Shown: piece after piece, positions 56,157-64,000 of the stretch
Position numbering within the stretch: the first letter of the stretch is position 1
How the letters are laid out: each line of letters begins with the position of its first letter
Origin: Thalassotalea loyana
Lineage (GTDB): Bacteria; Pseudomonadota; Gammaproteobacteria; Enterobacterales; Alteromonadaceae
DNA length: 64,000 bases
NCBI RefSeq assembly: GCF_030161435.1
Contig: NZ_BSSV01000006.1
Location: forward strand, 248,001 to 312,000
Direction of reading: 5' to 3'
The notes under the pieces: generated by a model
Databases searched by the model: none
Seen by the model: only the letters and a program-made list of their open reading frames with translations
Told to the model about the DNA's origin: nothing
Made by a program: the position numbers and the translations under genes

Positions 56157-58634
56157 TTATAATGTGTTTTCAAATAACTTATAGATTCGACGATATTCAT
56201 CTAACCAAGAGCTAGGTTGCACAAAGCCATGTGGCTCTACAGGATAAATAGCTGTCTCAAAGTCTTGTTTCTCTAACTCAATTAACCGCTGAACTAGACG
56301 AACACTGTCTTGAAAGAATACGTTGTCATCCACCATAGGTGCATTGATCAGTAACGGTTTATTTAAACCTTCAGCAAAATAAATCGGCGAGCTTCGCTCG
56401 TAAGCAATTTTATCATCTTCAGGCGTATTCAAAATATTAGACGTGTAGCCATGGTTGTAATATGCCCAATCTGATACTAAGCGTAATGCTGAACCTGATT
56501 GGAAGGTTTCTGGCTCGTTAAATAACGCCATTAACGTCAAGAAGCCACCGTATGAACCACCATAAGTACCAATGCGATTTCGATCGACATTAGCGTTTTC
56601 AACTAACCATTCAACACCGTCTAGCATGTCTTGTACTTCAGGCTTACCCATATGGCGGTAAATTGCTGTACGCCAATCTCTTCCGTAACCTTTTGAGGCA
56701 CGAAAATCCATATCGATAACTACATAGCCTTGCTGTGCCAGCATAGAGTGAAACATGTATTCTCTGAAATAACCTGACCAACCTAAGTGTGAGTTTTGTA
56801 AGTAACCTGCGCCATGGTTAAACATAACCGCACGATGCTTTTCAGTCGTTTGGCTGTGGTTTTTCGGCAAATATACGCGAGAATATACAGGCTCGTCTTG
56901 ATGTGACGATGGCACAGCAACAATTGATGGCGCAGTAAACGGCATCGACTTAAACTCATCTGAAACGGTATACGTTATTTGCTCTGGTTCTGCTTTGTTT
57001 GCAATATCGATGACAAAAAGCTCTGGTGGCATTGTAACGGTTGAATGTTCGATAAGTAATTTGCTCTCATCTGGACTCAACGAATAATCGTTCATACCGC
57101 CCATATCAGTTAACGCTTGAATGTCACCGCCAGCCGTTGATACTTTGTATATTTCGTAAATACCAGGATGCTTCACATTTGCTTTGAAGTAAATTTCGTT
57201 CTCATCACGGCTTAACGTTAAATCACTCACCTCAAAGCGACCTGACGTAATTTGTTTAGCCTTACCTTTGAGCGACTTTGTATATAAATGAGAATAACCA
57301 GATTCTTCAGATAAGAAATATAGGGTATTCGTGTTATCAAGCCAGCCAAATTCATTAAAGGTGTAATTTATCCATGCTTCATCATGCAAGCGATGCTGGT
57401 GAGTTAATTTGTTCTGCAATAAATCAACGGTTGCTATCCAACGATCTTTGTTATCCCAAGCTTCAAGCATCACAGCAACTTGATTACCATCGTCTTGCCA
57501 CTTAATCGGATCCCATGTGCGCATTACGTGAATGTTGCGAGGTTCATTTTTTGACTCGTAGGTTTTACCTTCACGTTTATAATTTTCTTCACGAACGCTT
57601 GCTAATACGTCTTCATCATAGCCAGGTAATTGATCGTAACTTAATGGAAATTTCAGCCCCGACTTCAAATCAAGTAAGAAGAGCTTCTCTTTATATTTTC
57701 GATTATCGGCAACACGATGACGAACTTTTTCAGCGTCGATATTCCCGTCACTTGAAATATAATTAGGCATAATATCGGTTTTAGAGCGCGTTGAACCCGC
57801 CTTAGCAATACTTACGATCATTTTATCACCCTTCGGGGATAAGCTTGCGTAGACAACACGGTTACCATTGCCAAAATAGAACTCAGTCGTTGTGATTGTC
57901 CCATTTTGAGCTTTTAGTTTATCAGCTTGCTCTGCTCGTAAATTGTTGTTGCGCTTTTGCAACGCCAGATAGTCAATCAACTCACGATTTTCTTGAGCAA
58001 TATAACTCAAGCTTTCTTCACCGCTTGGCGCTTTAGACATGACTAAGCTAGCTAATTCAATGATTCGGTTTTGCTCGATATTGTGTTGGAAAAATTTATC
58101 ACCCACTCGATATGCAACATCACCATTTGCCAAGAACATCGCATTACGTTCTGTCGCCGATGTGTAGGTAAGTTGCTGAACTTTTTGAGTAGCAACATCT
58201 TTTACAAAAACGTTACCGCTAAATGTATATACTTCGTGTGTGCCAGCTTTATTTAATTGCGCAAATCGATCAGACGCAATGTGCATTTGCGCCATTTTTA
58301 CCGCTTGTGCCCCGGCTTGGCTCGACAACGACTGCTGATACAAGTCTCTTAACGGGTTACCTTCACGTTTTTGCTTAAATAACACAGTGTTTGAATCATC
58401 ACCCCAATACCAAGACTCAGGCGAGCGCCCCATCCAATCAGGATCCGACATGATCTTTTCTAGCGTAATGACTTTTTCACCATTCGCTAAATAAGCAGAC
58501 GTTTGGCTTGGTGATACGGTGTCAACAACGGCAATTGTTACCGGTTTGCTTTGCTCTGGAATATTGGGCGCAGAGGTTGATGCACAAGCAGTGAGCGACA
58601 CAGTTATCGCAAGTGATAGTAATTGTTGCTTCAT
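56157..58634 (-). CDS. S9 family peptidase (DPP IV-like), lipoprotein
   Basis: An 825-residue prolyl oligopeptidase-family enzyme with a lipoprotein signal (lipobox LTAC, Cys about 17). A beta-propeller region (about 60-560) precedes the alpha/beta-hydrolase domain with Ser694 in GTYGGSYGGF and His802 in VEPHGF. An Asp in APMVDDNVFF completes the likely triad. It is probably anchored in the periplasm or outer surface and digests oligopeptides, as in many marine Alteromonadales. Confidence 0.92.
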   Translation of the reverse strand: MKQQLLSLAITVSLTACASTSAPNIPEQSKPVTIAVVDTVSPSQTSAYLANGEKVITLEKIMSDPDWMGRSPESWYWGDDSNTVLFKQKREGNPLRDLYQQSLSSQAGAQAVKMAQMHIASDRFAQLNKAGTHEVYTFSGNVFVKDVATQKVQQLTYTSATERNAMFLANGDVAYRVGDKFFQHNIEQNRIIELASLVMSKAPSGEESLSYIAQENRELIDYLALQKRNNNLRAEQADKLKAQNGTITTTEFYFGNGNRVVYASLSPKGDKMIVSIAKAGSTRSKTDIMPNYISSDGNIDAEKVRHRVADNRKYKEKLFLLDLKSGLKFPLSYDQLPGYDEDVLASVREENYKREGKTYESKNEPRNIHVMRTWDPIKWQDDGNQVAVMLEAWDNKDRWIATVDLLQNKLTHQHRLHDEAWINYTFNEFGWLDNTNTLYFLSEESGYSHLYTKSLKGKAKQITSGRFEVSDLTLSRDENEIYFKANVKHPGIYEIYKVSTAGGDIQALTDMGGMNDYSLSPDESKLLIEHSTVTMPPELFVIDIANKAEPEQITYTVSDEFKSMPFTAPSIVAVPSSHQDEPVYSRVYLPKNHSQTTEKHRAVMFNHGAGYLQNSHLGWSGYFREYMFHSMLAQQGYVVIDMDFRASKGYGRDWRTAIYRHMGKPEVQDMLDGVEWLVENANVDRNRIGTYGGSYGGFLTLMALFNEPETFQSGSALRLVSDWAYYNHGYTSNILNTPEDDKIAYERSSPIYFAEGLNKPLLINAPMVDDNVFFQDSVRLVQRLIELEKQDFETAIYPVEPHGFVQPSSWLDEYRRIYKLFENTL

Positions 58635-58901
58635 AATTGGTACTTTTTATAAATCGAAAAATTGCATTTATTCATGTTTTAACGCTTTATCTTATGTACT
58701 CAATTCGAGAGTGCAAGCCAAATAGCGATATTTTACGACCAAAAGCGCTCAAATCGCGGTCAAAACGTTTCATTAACAAACGGTTTTTCTTCATCAATAA
58801 AAGGCTCTGCTTTAGCTTCATAATTTTGTTATAATTCCGCCCCTTTAAACATTGGCTACACTAAACATAGTGCGCACCACATTGGCGATTAAGGCAAGTT
58901 A

Positions 58902-61148
58902 ATGATCCCATTACCAAAAACAACACTATTTGAATATCCAAAATATTGGGCAGAATGTTATGGCACAGCGCCATTTCTGCCGATGTCTCGAGCTGAGATG
59001 GATGAATTAGGTTGGGACAGCTGTGACATCATTTTGGTCACGGGTGATGCGTATGTAGATCACCCAAGTTTTGGTATGGCCGTTATTGGCCGAATGCTTG
59101 AATCTCAAGGGTTTCGAGTAGGTATTATTGCGCAACCAGATTGGCAGTCAAAAGATGCCTTTATGGAGCTTGGTAAACCTAATTTATATTTTGGCGTAAC
59201 GGCCGGTAACATGGACTCAATGATTAACCGTTATACGGCAGAGCGCAGAATTAGACACGATGATGCATATACACCGAACAACGAAGGAGGTAAACGCCCT
59301 GACCGTGCAGTATTAGTATATTCTCAACGTTGTAAAGAAGCATATAAAGATGTGCCTGTAGTGATTGGTGGAATTGAAGCAAGTTTGCGCCGTATAGCGC
59401 ACTTTGATTATTGGTCGGAAAAGGTACGTCGTTCAATCTTGTTTGATGCGAAAGCCGATATCTTGATTTATGGTAACGCCGAACGCCCACTGGTAGAAGT
59501 AAGTCATCGAATTGCTCGTGGTGAAGACGTTAAAGAAATTACCGATGTTCGAGGAACAGCTTTTTTAGCTAAGCAACCATTGGCAGGTTGGCATGGCATC
59601 GATTCTCGCAACATAGATAAACCAGGCAAAATTGATCCCATCATTAGTCCTTATCAAGAAATCACACCAACAACCTGTGATGAAAATAAAGAAGATGATA
59701 TCGCTAAAGACGTCAGCAAAACGGCACAGCCAATTCAAATAGCCGACTATCGCAATAAATCTTGGCAAGACAAAAAGAAGCCATGGCTGACCACCTATAT
59801 TAATTTACCGACGTACGAGCAAGTTAAAGACAATAAGGTTTTGTATGCTCATGCCTCAAGTATTTTCCATCAAGAAGTAAACCCAGGTTCAGCCAAGCCT
59901 TTGGTGCAGAAACACGGTGATAGAATTATCTGGCTAAACCCACCTGCTTATCCTTTGAGTGAAGCAGAAATGGATGGCGTGTTTGGTCTACCCTATCAAC
60001 GTGTACCACACCCAGTATATGGCGACGCGAAAATTCCAGCCTACGACATGATAAAAACCTCGATTAATATTATGCGAGGCTGCTTTGGTGGTTGTACTTT
60101 TTGTTCAATAACAGAGCATGAAGGACGCATTATTCAGAGCCGTTCTGAAGAAAGTATCCTGCAAGAAATTGAAGATATTAAAGAAAAAGTTCCTGGCTTT
60201 ACGGGTGTAATATCTGATCTTGGAGGCCCAACGGCCAACATGTATCAGTTGAACTGTAAGAGTCCTAAAGCACAGGCTACTTGTCGCAAGCCATCTTGTG
60301 TTTGGCCGACAATATGTGGCCACTTAGATACTGACCACACGCCGACAATCAACCTATATCGTAAAGCACGTAACGTTAAAGGTATTAAAAAAGTGCTCAT
60401 CGCATCGGGTGTTCGTTACGATTTAGCTGTTGAAGATCCGGAGTACGTTAAAGAGCTCGCCACCCATCATGTTGGCGGTTATTTAAAAATTGCACCCGAA
60501 CATACCGAAGAAGGTCCATTAAATAAAATGATGAAACCAGGTATGGGGAGTTATCACGCATTTAAAGAATTATTCGATAAATACTCACGCCAAGCGGGTA
60601 AAAAACAGTTTTTAATTCCTTATTTCATATCTGCACATCCAGGGACAACGGATATGGATATGATTAATCTCGCGCTGTGGCTAAAGGAAAATGATTTTAA
60701 ACTTGATCAAGTACAAAACTTCTATCCGTCACCACTTGCTAACGCGACAACCTTATATCACACAGAGATTAACTCGCTGAAAAATGTAAAACGCAATTCA
60801 GATACAGTTCCTGTACCTAAAGGTGGACGACAACGTCGATTACATAAAGCGATTTTGCGATACCATGATCCAGCGAACTGGCCAATTATCCGAGAAGCAC
60901 TAACAAAAATGGGCTTAGCGAGAAAATTGATTGGCTCGAAGCCAGGATGCTTAGTACCCGCAGAAAGTAAGAATGAAGGGAATTACCAGCATTATAAAAA
61001 AGGTGGTAAGGGCAAAAACAATGCGCAAGGCTTCAAAAAAGGTGAAGGCGTTAAACGCAGTAATGATAGCCGTAGCAACAACCGTGGCAAAAAGGGCCTA
61101 ACCCGCTTTAGTGACAATCAATTTACCAAACCGAAAAAGCGCAAGTAA
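58902..61148 (+). CDS. ygiQ: YgiQ family radical SAM protein
   Basis: A 748-residue UPF0313 protein. An N-terminal B12-binding-like region (about 35-250, [12 protein letters not shown]) is followed by the radical SAM cluster motif with Cys394, Cys398 and Cys401 in GCFGGCTFC. The C-terminus is highly basic, Lys/Asn/Gly rich and probably disordered. The substrate is unknown. AAGGCAAG precedes the ATG; TATAAT lies at 58830-58835 without a good -35. Confidence 0.93.
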   Translation: MIPLPKTTLFEYPKYWAECYGTAPFLPMSRAEMDELGWDSCDIILVTGDAYVDHPSFGMAVIGRMLESQGFRVGIIAQPDWQSKDAFMELGKPNLYFGVTAGNMDSMINRYTAERRIRHDDAYTPNNEGGKRPDRAVLVYSQRCKEAYKDVPVVIGGIEASLRRIAHFDYWSEKVRRSILFDAKADILIYGNAERPLVEVSHRIARGEDVKEITDVRGTAFLAKQPLAGWHGIDSRNIDKPGKIDPIISPYQEITPTTCDENKEDDIAKDVSKTAQPIQIADYRNKSWQDKKKPWLTTYINLPTYEQVKDNKVLYAHASSIFHQEVNPGSAKPLVQKHGDRIIWLNPPAYPLSEAEMDGVFGLPYQRVPHPVYGDAKIPAYDMIKTSINIMRGCFGGCTFCSITEHEGRIIQSRSEESILQEIEDIKEKVPGFTGVISDLGGPTANMYQLNCKSPKAQATCRKPSCVWPTICGHLDTDHTPTINLYRKARNVKGIKKVLIASGVRYDLAVEDPEYVKELATHHVGGYLKIAPEHTEEGPLNKMMKPGMGSYHAFKELFDKYSRQAGKKQFLIPYFISAHPGTTDMDMINLALWLKENDFKLDQVQNFYPSPLANATTLYHTEINSLKNVKRNSDTVPVPKGGRQRRLHKAILRYHDPANWPIIREALTKMGLARKLIGSKPGCLVPAESKNEGNYQHYKKGGKGKNNAQGFKKGEGVKRSNDSRSNNRGKKGLTRFSDNQFTKPKKRK

Positions 61149-61171
61149 ATCACAGTTGCAAACCAGCGACT

Positions 61172-61372
61172 TCAATGAAGCTGGTTTGCACTTAAAAATG
61201 TTTCTTTTTCAACACCCTTTGAGTTAATTATCTTAGCGGCAATGATATCGCCTTGTTTGTTTAAGACATGCAGTTGAGCATGGTTTTTTCCAACAGTCAT
61301 GTTTCGCTCTGCTGCCGCAAGCCTTGGGTTAGAAACTATCTGTTCAAACTGCGTTTTGCTAATTTTATACAT
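61172..61372 (-). CDS. Small protein of unknown function
   Basis: A 66-residue protein: a short helical start then a beta-rich part (NHAQLHVLNKQGDIIAAKIINSKG cut short by ETFLSANQLH). I do not recognise the family. AAGGGG precedes the ATG. It is convergent with ygiQ. Confidence 0.65.
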   Translation of the reverse strand: MYKISKTQFEQIVSNPRLAAAERNMTVGKNHAQLHVLNKQGDIIAAKIINSKGVEKETFLSANQLH

Positions 61373-61499
61373 AAACTAAACGCCCCTTTTACAAAATCAC
61401 GAAGTTATTTAATACCCGGTTAAAGATATACACCTCCTCTGTAACTAACTGTTATTTGGCTAAAGAAATTTGTAATGCGTCATATTACATATATTTAAA

Positions 61500-61528
61500 G
61501 TGACGTTAGCTATGCAACTGGTTATAAT
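61500..61528 (+). promoter_or_regulatory. Candidate promoter of ybiT
   Basis: A perfect TATAAT (61523-61528) with a weak GTGACG (61500-61505) at 17 bases, 34 bases before the chosen ybiT start. It also argues against the longer ybiT reading frame that would begin at 61500. Confidence 0.45.
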
Positions 61529-61562
61529 CGCGCCCAATTTTATTGTTCATATTGGATCATTC

Positions 61563-63158
61563 ATGCTCGCAGCAAATAACATTACTCAGCAGTTTGGCGC
61601 AAAGCCACTTTTCGAGAACATCAGCCAAAAATTTGGTGGCGGTAACCGTTATGGTTTAATCGGTGCCAACGGTTGTGGTAAGTCAACATTCATGAAAATT
61701 TTAGGTGGTGACTTAGAACAAACCTCAGGTAATGTGAGCTTAGATCCTAACGAACGTATTGGTAAACTGCGCCAAGACCAGTTCGCTTTTGAAGAGTACT
61801 CTGTAGTTGATACCGTAATCATGGGCCATACAGAGTTATGGGCGGTTAAAGAGGAGCGTGACCGCATATATGCATTGCCTGAAATGAGTGAAGAAGAAGG
61901 TATGCGTGTAGGTGACTTGGAATCACAATACGCTGAAATGGATGGTTATAGCGCCGAAAGTCGTGCTGGCGAACTCCTTATGGGTGTTGGCATTCCAGTA
62001 GAGCAACATTACGGCAAAATGAGTGAAGTTGCACCTGGTTGGAAATTACGTGTGCTTCTTGCTCAAGCACTATTCTCAAACCCAGACATTCTCTTATTAG
62101 ATGAACCTACCAACAACTTGGATATTCATACCATTAAGTGGCTAGAAGATACATTAAATGAACGTGATTCAACGATGATTATCATTTCCCATGACCGTCA
62201 CTTCTTAAACAGTGTCTGTACTCATATGGCGGATTTAGACTACGGTGAATTACGTGTATATCCAGGTAACTACGATGAATATATGCTCGCGGCGACACAA
62301 GCACGTGCTCGTTTACTAGCAGATAACGCGAAAAAGAAAGCGCAAATAGCTGAATTACAATCGTTCGTTGCTCGCTTTAGTGCAAACGCGTCAAAAGCCA
62401 AACAAGCAACGTCACGCGCTAAGCAAATTGACAAAATTCAGCTGGATGAAGTAAAGGCATCAAGTCGTGTAAACCCATTCATTCGCTTTGAACAAGAGAA
62501 GAAACTTTTCAGAAACGTACTTGAAATTGAAAACGTTAATCAGGCGTATGAGGCTGACACACCTATTTTACAAAACATTAATTTAATGGCCGAAGTCGGT
62601 GAACGAATTGCTGTTATTGGTGAGAACGGGATTGGTAAAACGACATTTTTAAAAGCGTTAATGAATGAAATTGCTATCGATAGCGGTGAAATTAAGTGGT
62701 CTGAAAATCACAATATTGGTTATTATGCTCAAGATCACGCTCACGAATTTGAACAAGACATGACGCTATTCGATTGGATGAGCCAATGGCGTAAAGAAGG
62801 TGATGATGAGCAAGTCGTGCGTGGTTTCTTAGGTCGACTTCTTTTCTCAGCCGACGATATTAAAAAGTCTGTAAAAGTTCTATCAGGTGGTGAGCAAGGT
62901 CGCATGCTTTTTGGTAAGCTAATGATGCAAAAACCAAATATCTTAGTCATGGACGAGCCAACTAACCACTTAGATATGGAATCAATTGAGTCACTTAACT
63001 TAGCACTAGAGAAGTTTGAAGGCTCTTTAGTGTTTGTCTCACACGACCGTGAGTTTGTATCAAGCTTAGCTACAAGAATTATCGAATTGAAACCGGATGG
63101 CTATGTTGATTTCGCAGGTACTTATGATGAGTATCTAGCTTCGCAAGACAAAAATTAA
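61563..63158 (+). CDS. ybiT: ABC-F family ATPase YbiT
   Basis: A 531-residue ABC-F protein very close to E. coli YbiT (start [12 protein letters not shown] versus MLVSSNVTMQFG). Two ABC cassettes carry Walker A (GANGCGKST and GENGIGKTT) and Walker B ([11 protein letters not shown] and [10 protein letters not shown]), with the signature LSGGEQG in the second. The first signature region is [10 protein letters not shown], as in YbiT. The linker (about 240-320) is the interdomain P-site tRNA interaction motif. ABC-F proteins act on the ribosome E site. The start at 61563 matches the family. Confidence 0.95.
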   Translation: MLAANNITQQFGAKPLFENISQKFGGGNRYGLIGANGCGKSTFMKILGGDLEQTSGNVSLDPNERIGKLRQDQFAFEEYSVVDTVIMGHTELWAVKEERDRIYALPEMSEEEGMRVGDLESQYAEMDGYSAESRAGELLMGVGIPVEQHYGKMSEVAPGWKLRVLLAQALFSNPDILLLDEPTNNLDIHTIKWLEDTLNERDSTMIIISHDRHFLNSVCTHMADLDYGELRVYPGNYDEYMLAATQARARLLADNAKKKAQIAELQSFVARFSANASKAKQATSRAKQIDKIQLDEVKASSRVNPFIRFEQEKKLFRNVLEIENVNQAYEADTPILQNINLMAEVGERIAVIGENGIGKTTFLKALMNEIAIDSGEIKWSENHNIGYYAQDHAHEFEQDMTLFDWMSQWRKEGDDEQVVRGFLGRLLFSADDIKKSVKVLSGGEQGRMLFGKLMMQKPNILVMDEPTNHLDMESIESLNLALEKFEGSLVFVSHDREFVSSLATRIIELKPDGYVDFAGTYDEYLASQDKN

Positions 63159-63180
63159 TCATAATAACTAACGAATAGAT

Positions 63181-63216
63181 AAAGCCCGAGTAATCAATAT
63201 GCTCGGGCTTTTTTAT
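63181..63216 (+). terminator. ybiT terminator
   Basis: AAGCCCGAG/CTCGGGCTT hairpin with a 12-base loop and a run of six Ts. Confidence 0.88.
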
Positions 63217-63371
63217 AGCCAAAACTTGGTAAAGTAGAATTTTAAAAATACAGGATTTACACCCTACCCGTCCTCATAGTATAAATGCTATACGTCACAT
63301 TAATTCCAACAAAACACGCCCGTTGAATTAATTCACAACCAAATCGATTACAAACGTTAAAAGGACTAACA

Positions 63372-63707
63372 ATGCCACACTGTATTATCGAGCACTCAGA
63401 CAATTTTATGAGTGAAGCGCTTATTCGGAAAATTCACCAAGCTTGCATTAAGTCTTCCCTTTTCAATGAACAAGGTAGTGATATCAAAGTAAGAGCTCAA
63501 CCATTCTCACATTTTAAAAGCGGAGCAACGGACCTAAACTTCATTCACGTCGAGCTAAAAATATTACCCGGTAGAACACAACAGCAAAAGCAAACGTTAT
63601 CTCAACTAGCGCTTGAGGGCCTCTTATCATTAGAGATAACGGAGTGTTCTATTTCCGTCGAAGTTACCGAAATAGATATAACAAGTTATGCAAAAAAAAT
63701 CGTTTAA
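63372..63707 (+). CDS. 5-carboxymethyl-2-hydroxymuconate isomerase (CHMI)-like tautomerase
   Basis: A 111-residue CHMI family protein starting MPH, which leaves Pro as the catalytic N-terminus after Met removal. The middle stretch NFIHVELKILPGRTQQQKQ matches the tautomerase fold. In E. coli the homologue HpcD/HpaF acts in homoprotocatechuate breakdown; no such pathway genes are visible here, so the substrate may differ. AAAAGGA precedes the ATG. Confidence 0.88.
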   Translation: MPHCIIEHSDNFMSEALIRKIHQACIKSSLFNEQGSDIKVRAQPFSHFKSGATDLNFIHVELKILPGRTQQQKQTLSQLALEGLLSLEITECSISVEVTEIDITSYAKKIV

Positions 63708-63718
63708 AGGACACCGTA

Positions 63719-63937
63719 ATGATTGTTAAGTTCGACGTTTTTGGCACTTATATGTCTGTTATTAGAAGAGAAAATGAGTGGCACTTGTTTGTCGAGTCTG
63801 ACACAAGTATTCGGCGACGTGTGTACGATATCATGATACCGAGTGACCTTGCAGAGCATGAGCTCAAAACGTTTTTGGATGATATGTATCACGAGTGTGC
63901 AACAGAGCAACATCAACAGGTTAGAAAACTTTCATAG
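63719..63937 (+). CDS. Small protein, possibly DUF7661-like
   Basis: A 72-residue protein: MIVKFDVFGTYMSVIRR then a helical segment with DLAEHELKTFLDDMYHE. It resembles the small DUF7661 group from memory, but I am not sure. The ATG at 63719 has AAAGGA seven bases upstream and lies 11 bases after the CHMI stop, so they are co-transcribed. Function unknown. Confidence 0.78.
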   Translation: MIVKFDVFGTYMSVIRRENEWHLFVESDTSIRRRVYDIMIPSDLAEHELKTFLDDMYHECATEQHQQVRKLS

Positions 63938-63945
63938 AGTATTGT

Positions 63946-64000
63946 ATGGAACCAAAATCGACAGGACAAAAATACGATAAGATTGCATCATGGTGGCACC
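63946..64000 (+). CDS. Start of a predicted class I SAM methyltransferase, partial
   Basis: Only 18 codons are visible before the right edge: MEPKSTGQKYDKIASWWH. The GQKYDKIASWW stretch is typical of the first helix of many class I methyltransferases. It follows the small gene by eight bases on the same strand, and the rest is outside the window. Assignment is tentative. Confidence 0.55.
   Translation, partial: MEPKSTGQKYDKIASWWH

Overview
This window looks like chromosomal DNA of a marine gammaproteobacterium of the order Alteromonadales, most likely near Colwellia or Thalassotalea. That placement is inference. It rests on low GC content, on close protein resemblance to gammaproteobacterial housekeeping genes (ybiT, metG, dcd, cysK, mgsA, sbcCD), on a five-copy tRNA-Glu array with a tRNA-Ala, and on the abundance of c-di-GMP, chemosensory and peptidase genes. 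No phage, insertion sequence, integron or CRISPR array was seen. Gene density is high and most genes sit in short operons closed by clear hairpin terminators.

Layout. 1-8064 (minus): a chemosensory operon transcribed STAS, cheY, cheA, cheW, cheW, receptor, cheR, cheD, cheB, in the order typical of the F7 class (P. aeruginosa che2 type). Its receptor is soluble, begins with a globin domain, carries two PAS domains and ends in a Trp-x-x-Phe tether for CheR. 8327-10707: yciB, yciI, an LprI-like secreted protein and an AI-2E family permease. 10782-15867: ybbAP ABC exporter, divergent tesA, and an EAL-HDOD protein. 16006-16886: tRNA array (5 tRNA-Glu, 1 tRNA-Ala) with a textbook sigma70 promoter. 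17221-23447: yvcK, dcd, mrp, metG, a VOC protein and rlmJ. 23486-27242: a beta-barrel / YfiR / GGDEF-EAL operon. 27514-33522: trhO, an RND efflux pump and small proteins. 33673-37838: a symporter-like protein fused to a solute-binding domain, rcsF, trmO and a DMT exporter. 37909-44847: amidohydrolase, slyD, sbcCD. 44973-51458: VOC, DUF1761, mgsA, RDD, VWA/MoxR pair, cysK. 51601-58634: lipoprotein, a membrane-protein/winged-helix pair behind three palindromes, ggt, DTW protein, rhombosortase, S9 peptidase. 58902-64000: ygiQ, ybiT, a CHMI-like tautomerase and the start of a methyltransferase.

The most notable observations are: (i) the globin-PAS-PAS chemoreceptor inside an F7 cluster; (ii) the DAACS-like membrane domain joined to a periplasmic binding domain, with degenerate transport motifs; (iii) three TTTCC-N5-GGAAA type palindromes placed over a good sigma70 promoter ahead of a small membrane-protein/winged-helix operon; (iv) the beta-barrel-YfiR-CHASE-like-GGDEF-EAL operon; and (v) a tRNA-Ala(GGC) with two mismatches in the anticodon stem.

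All family assignments are from reading motifs and remembered family features; no database search was run.
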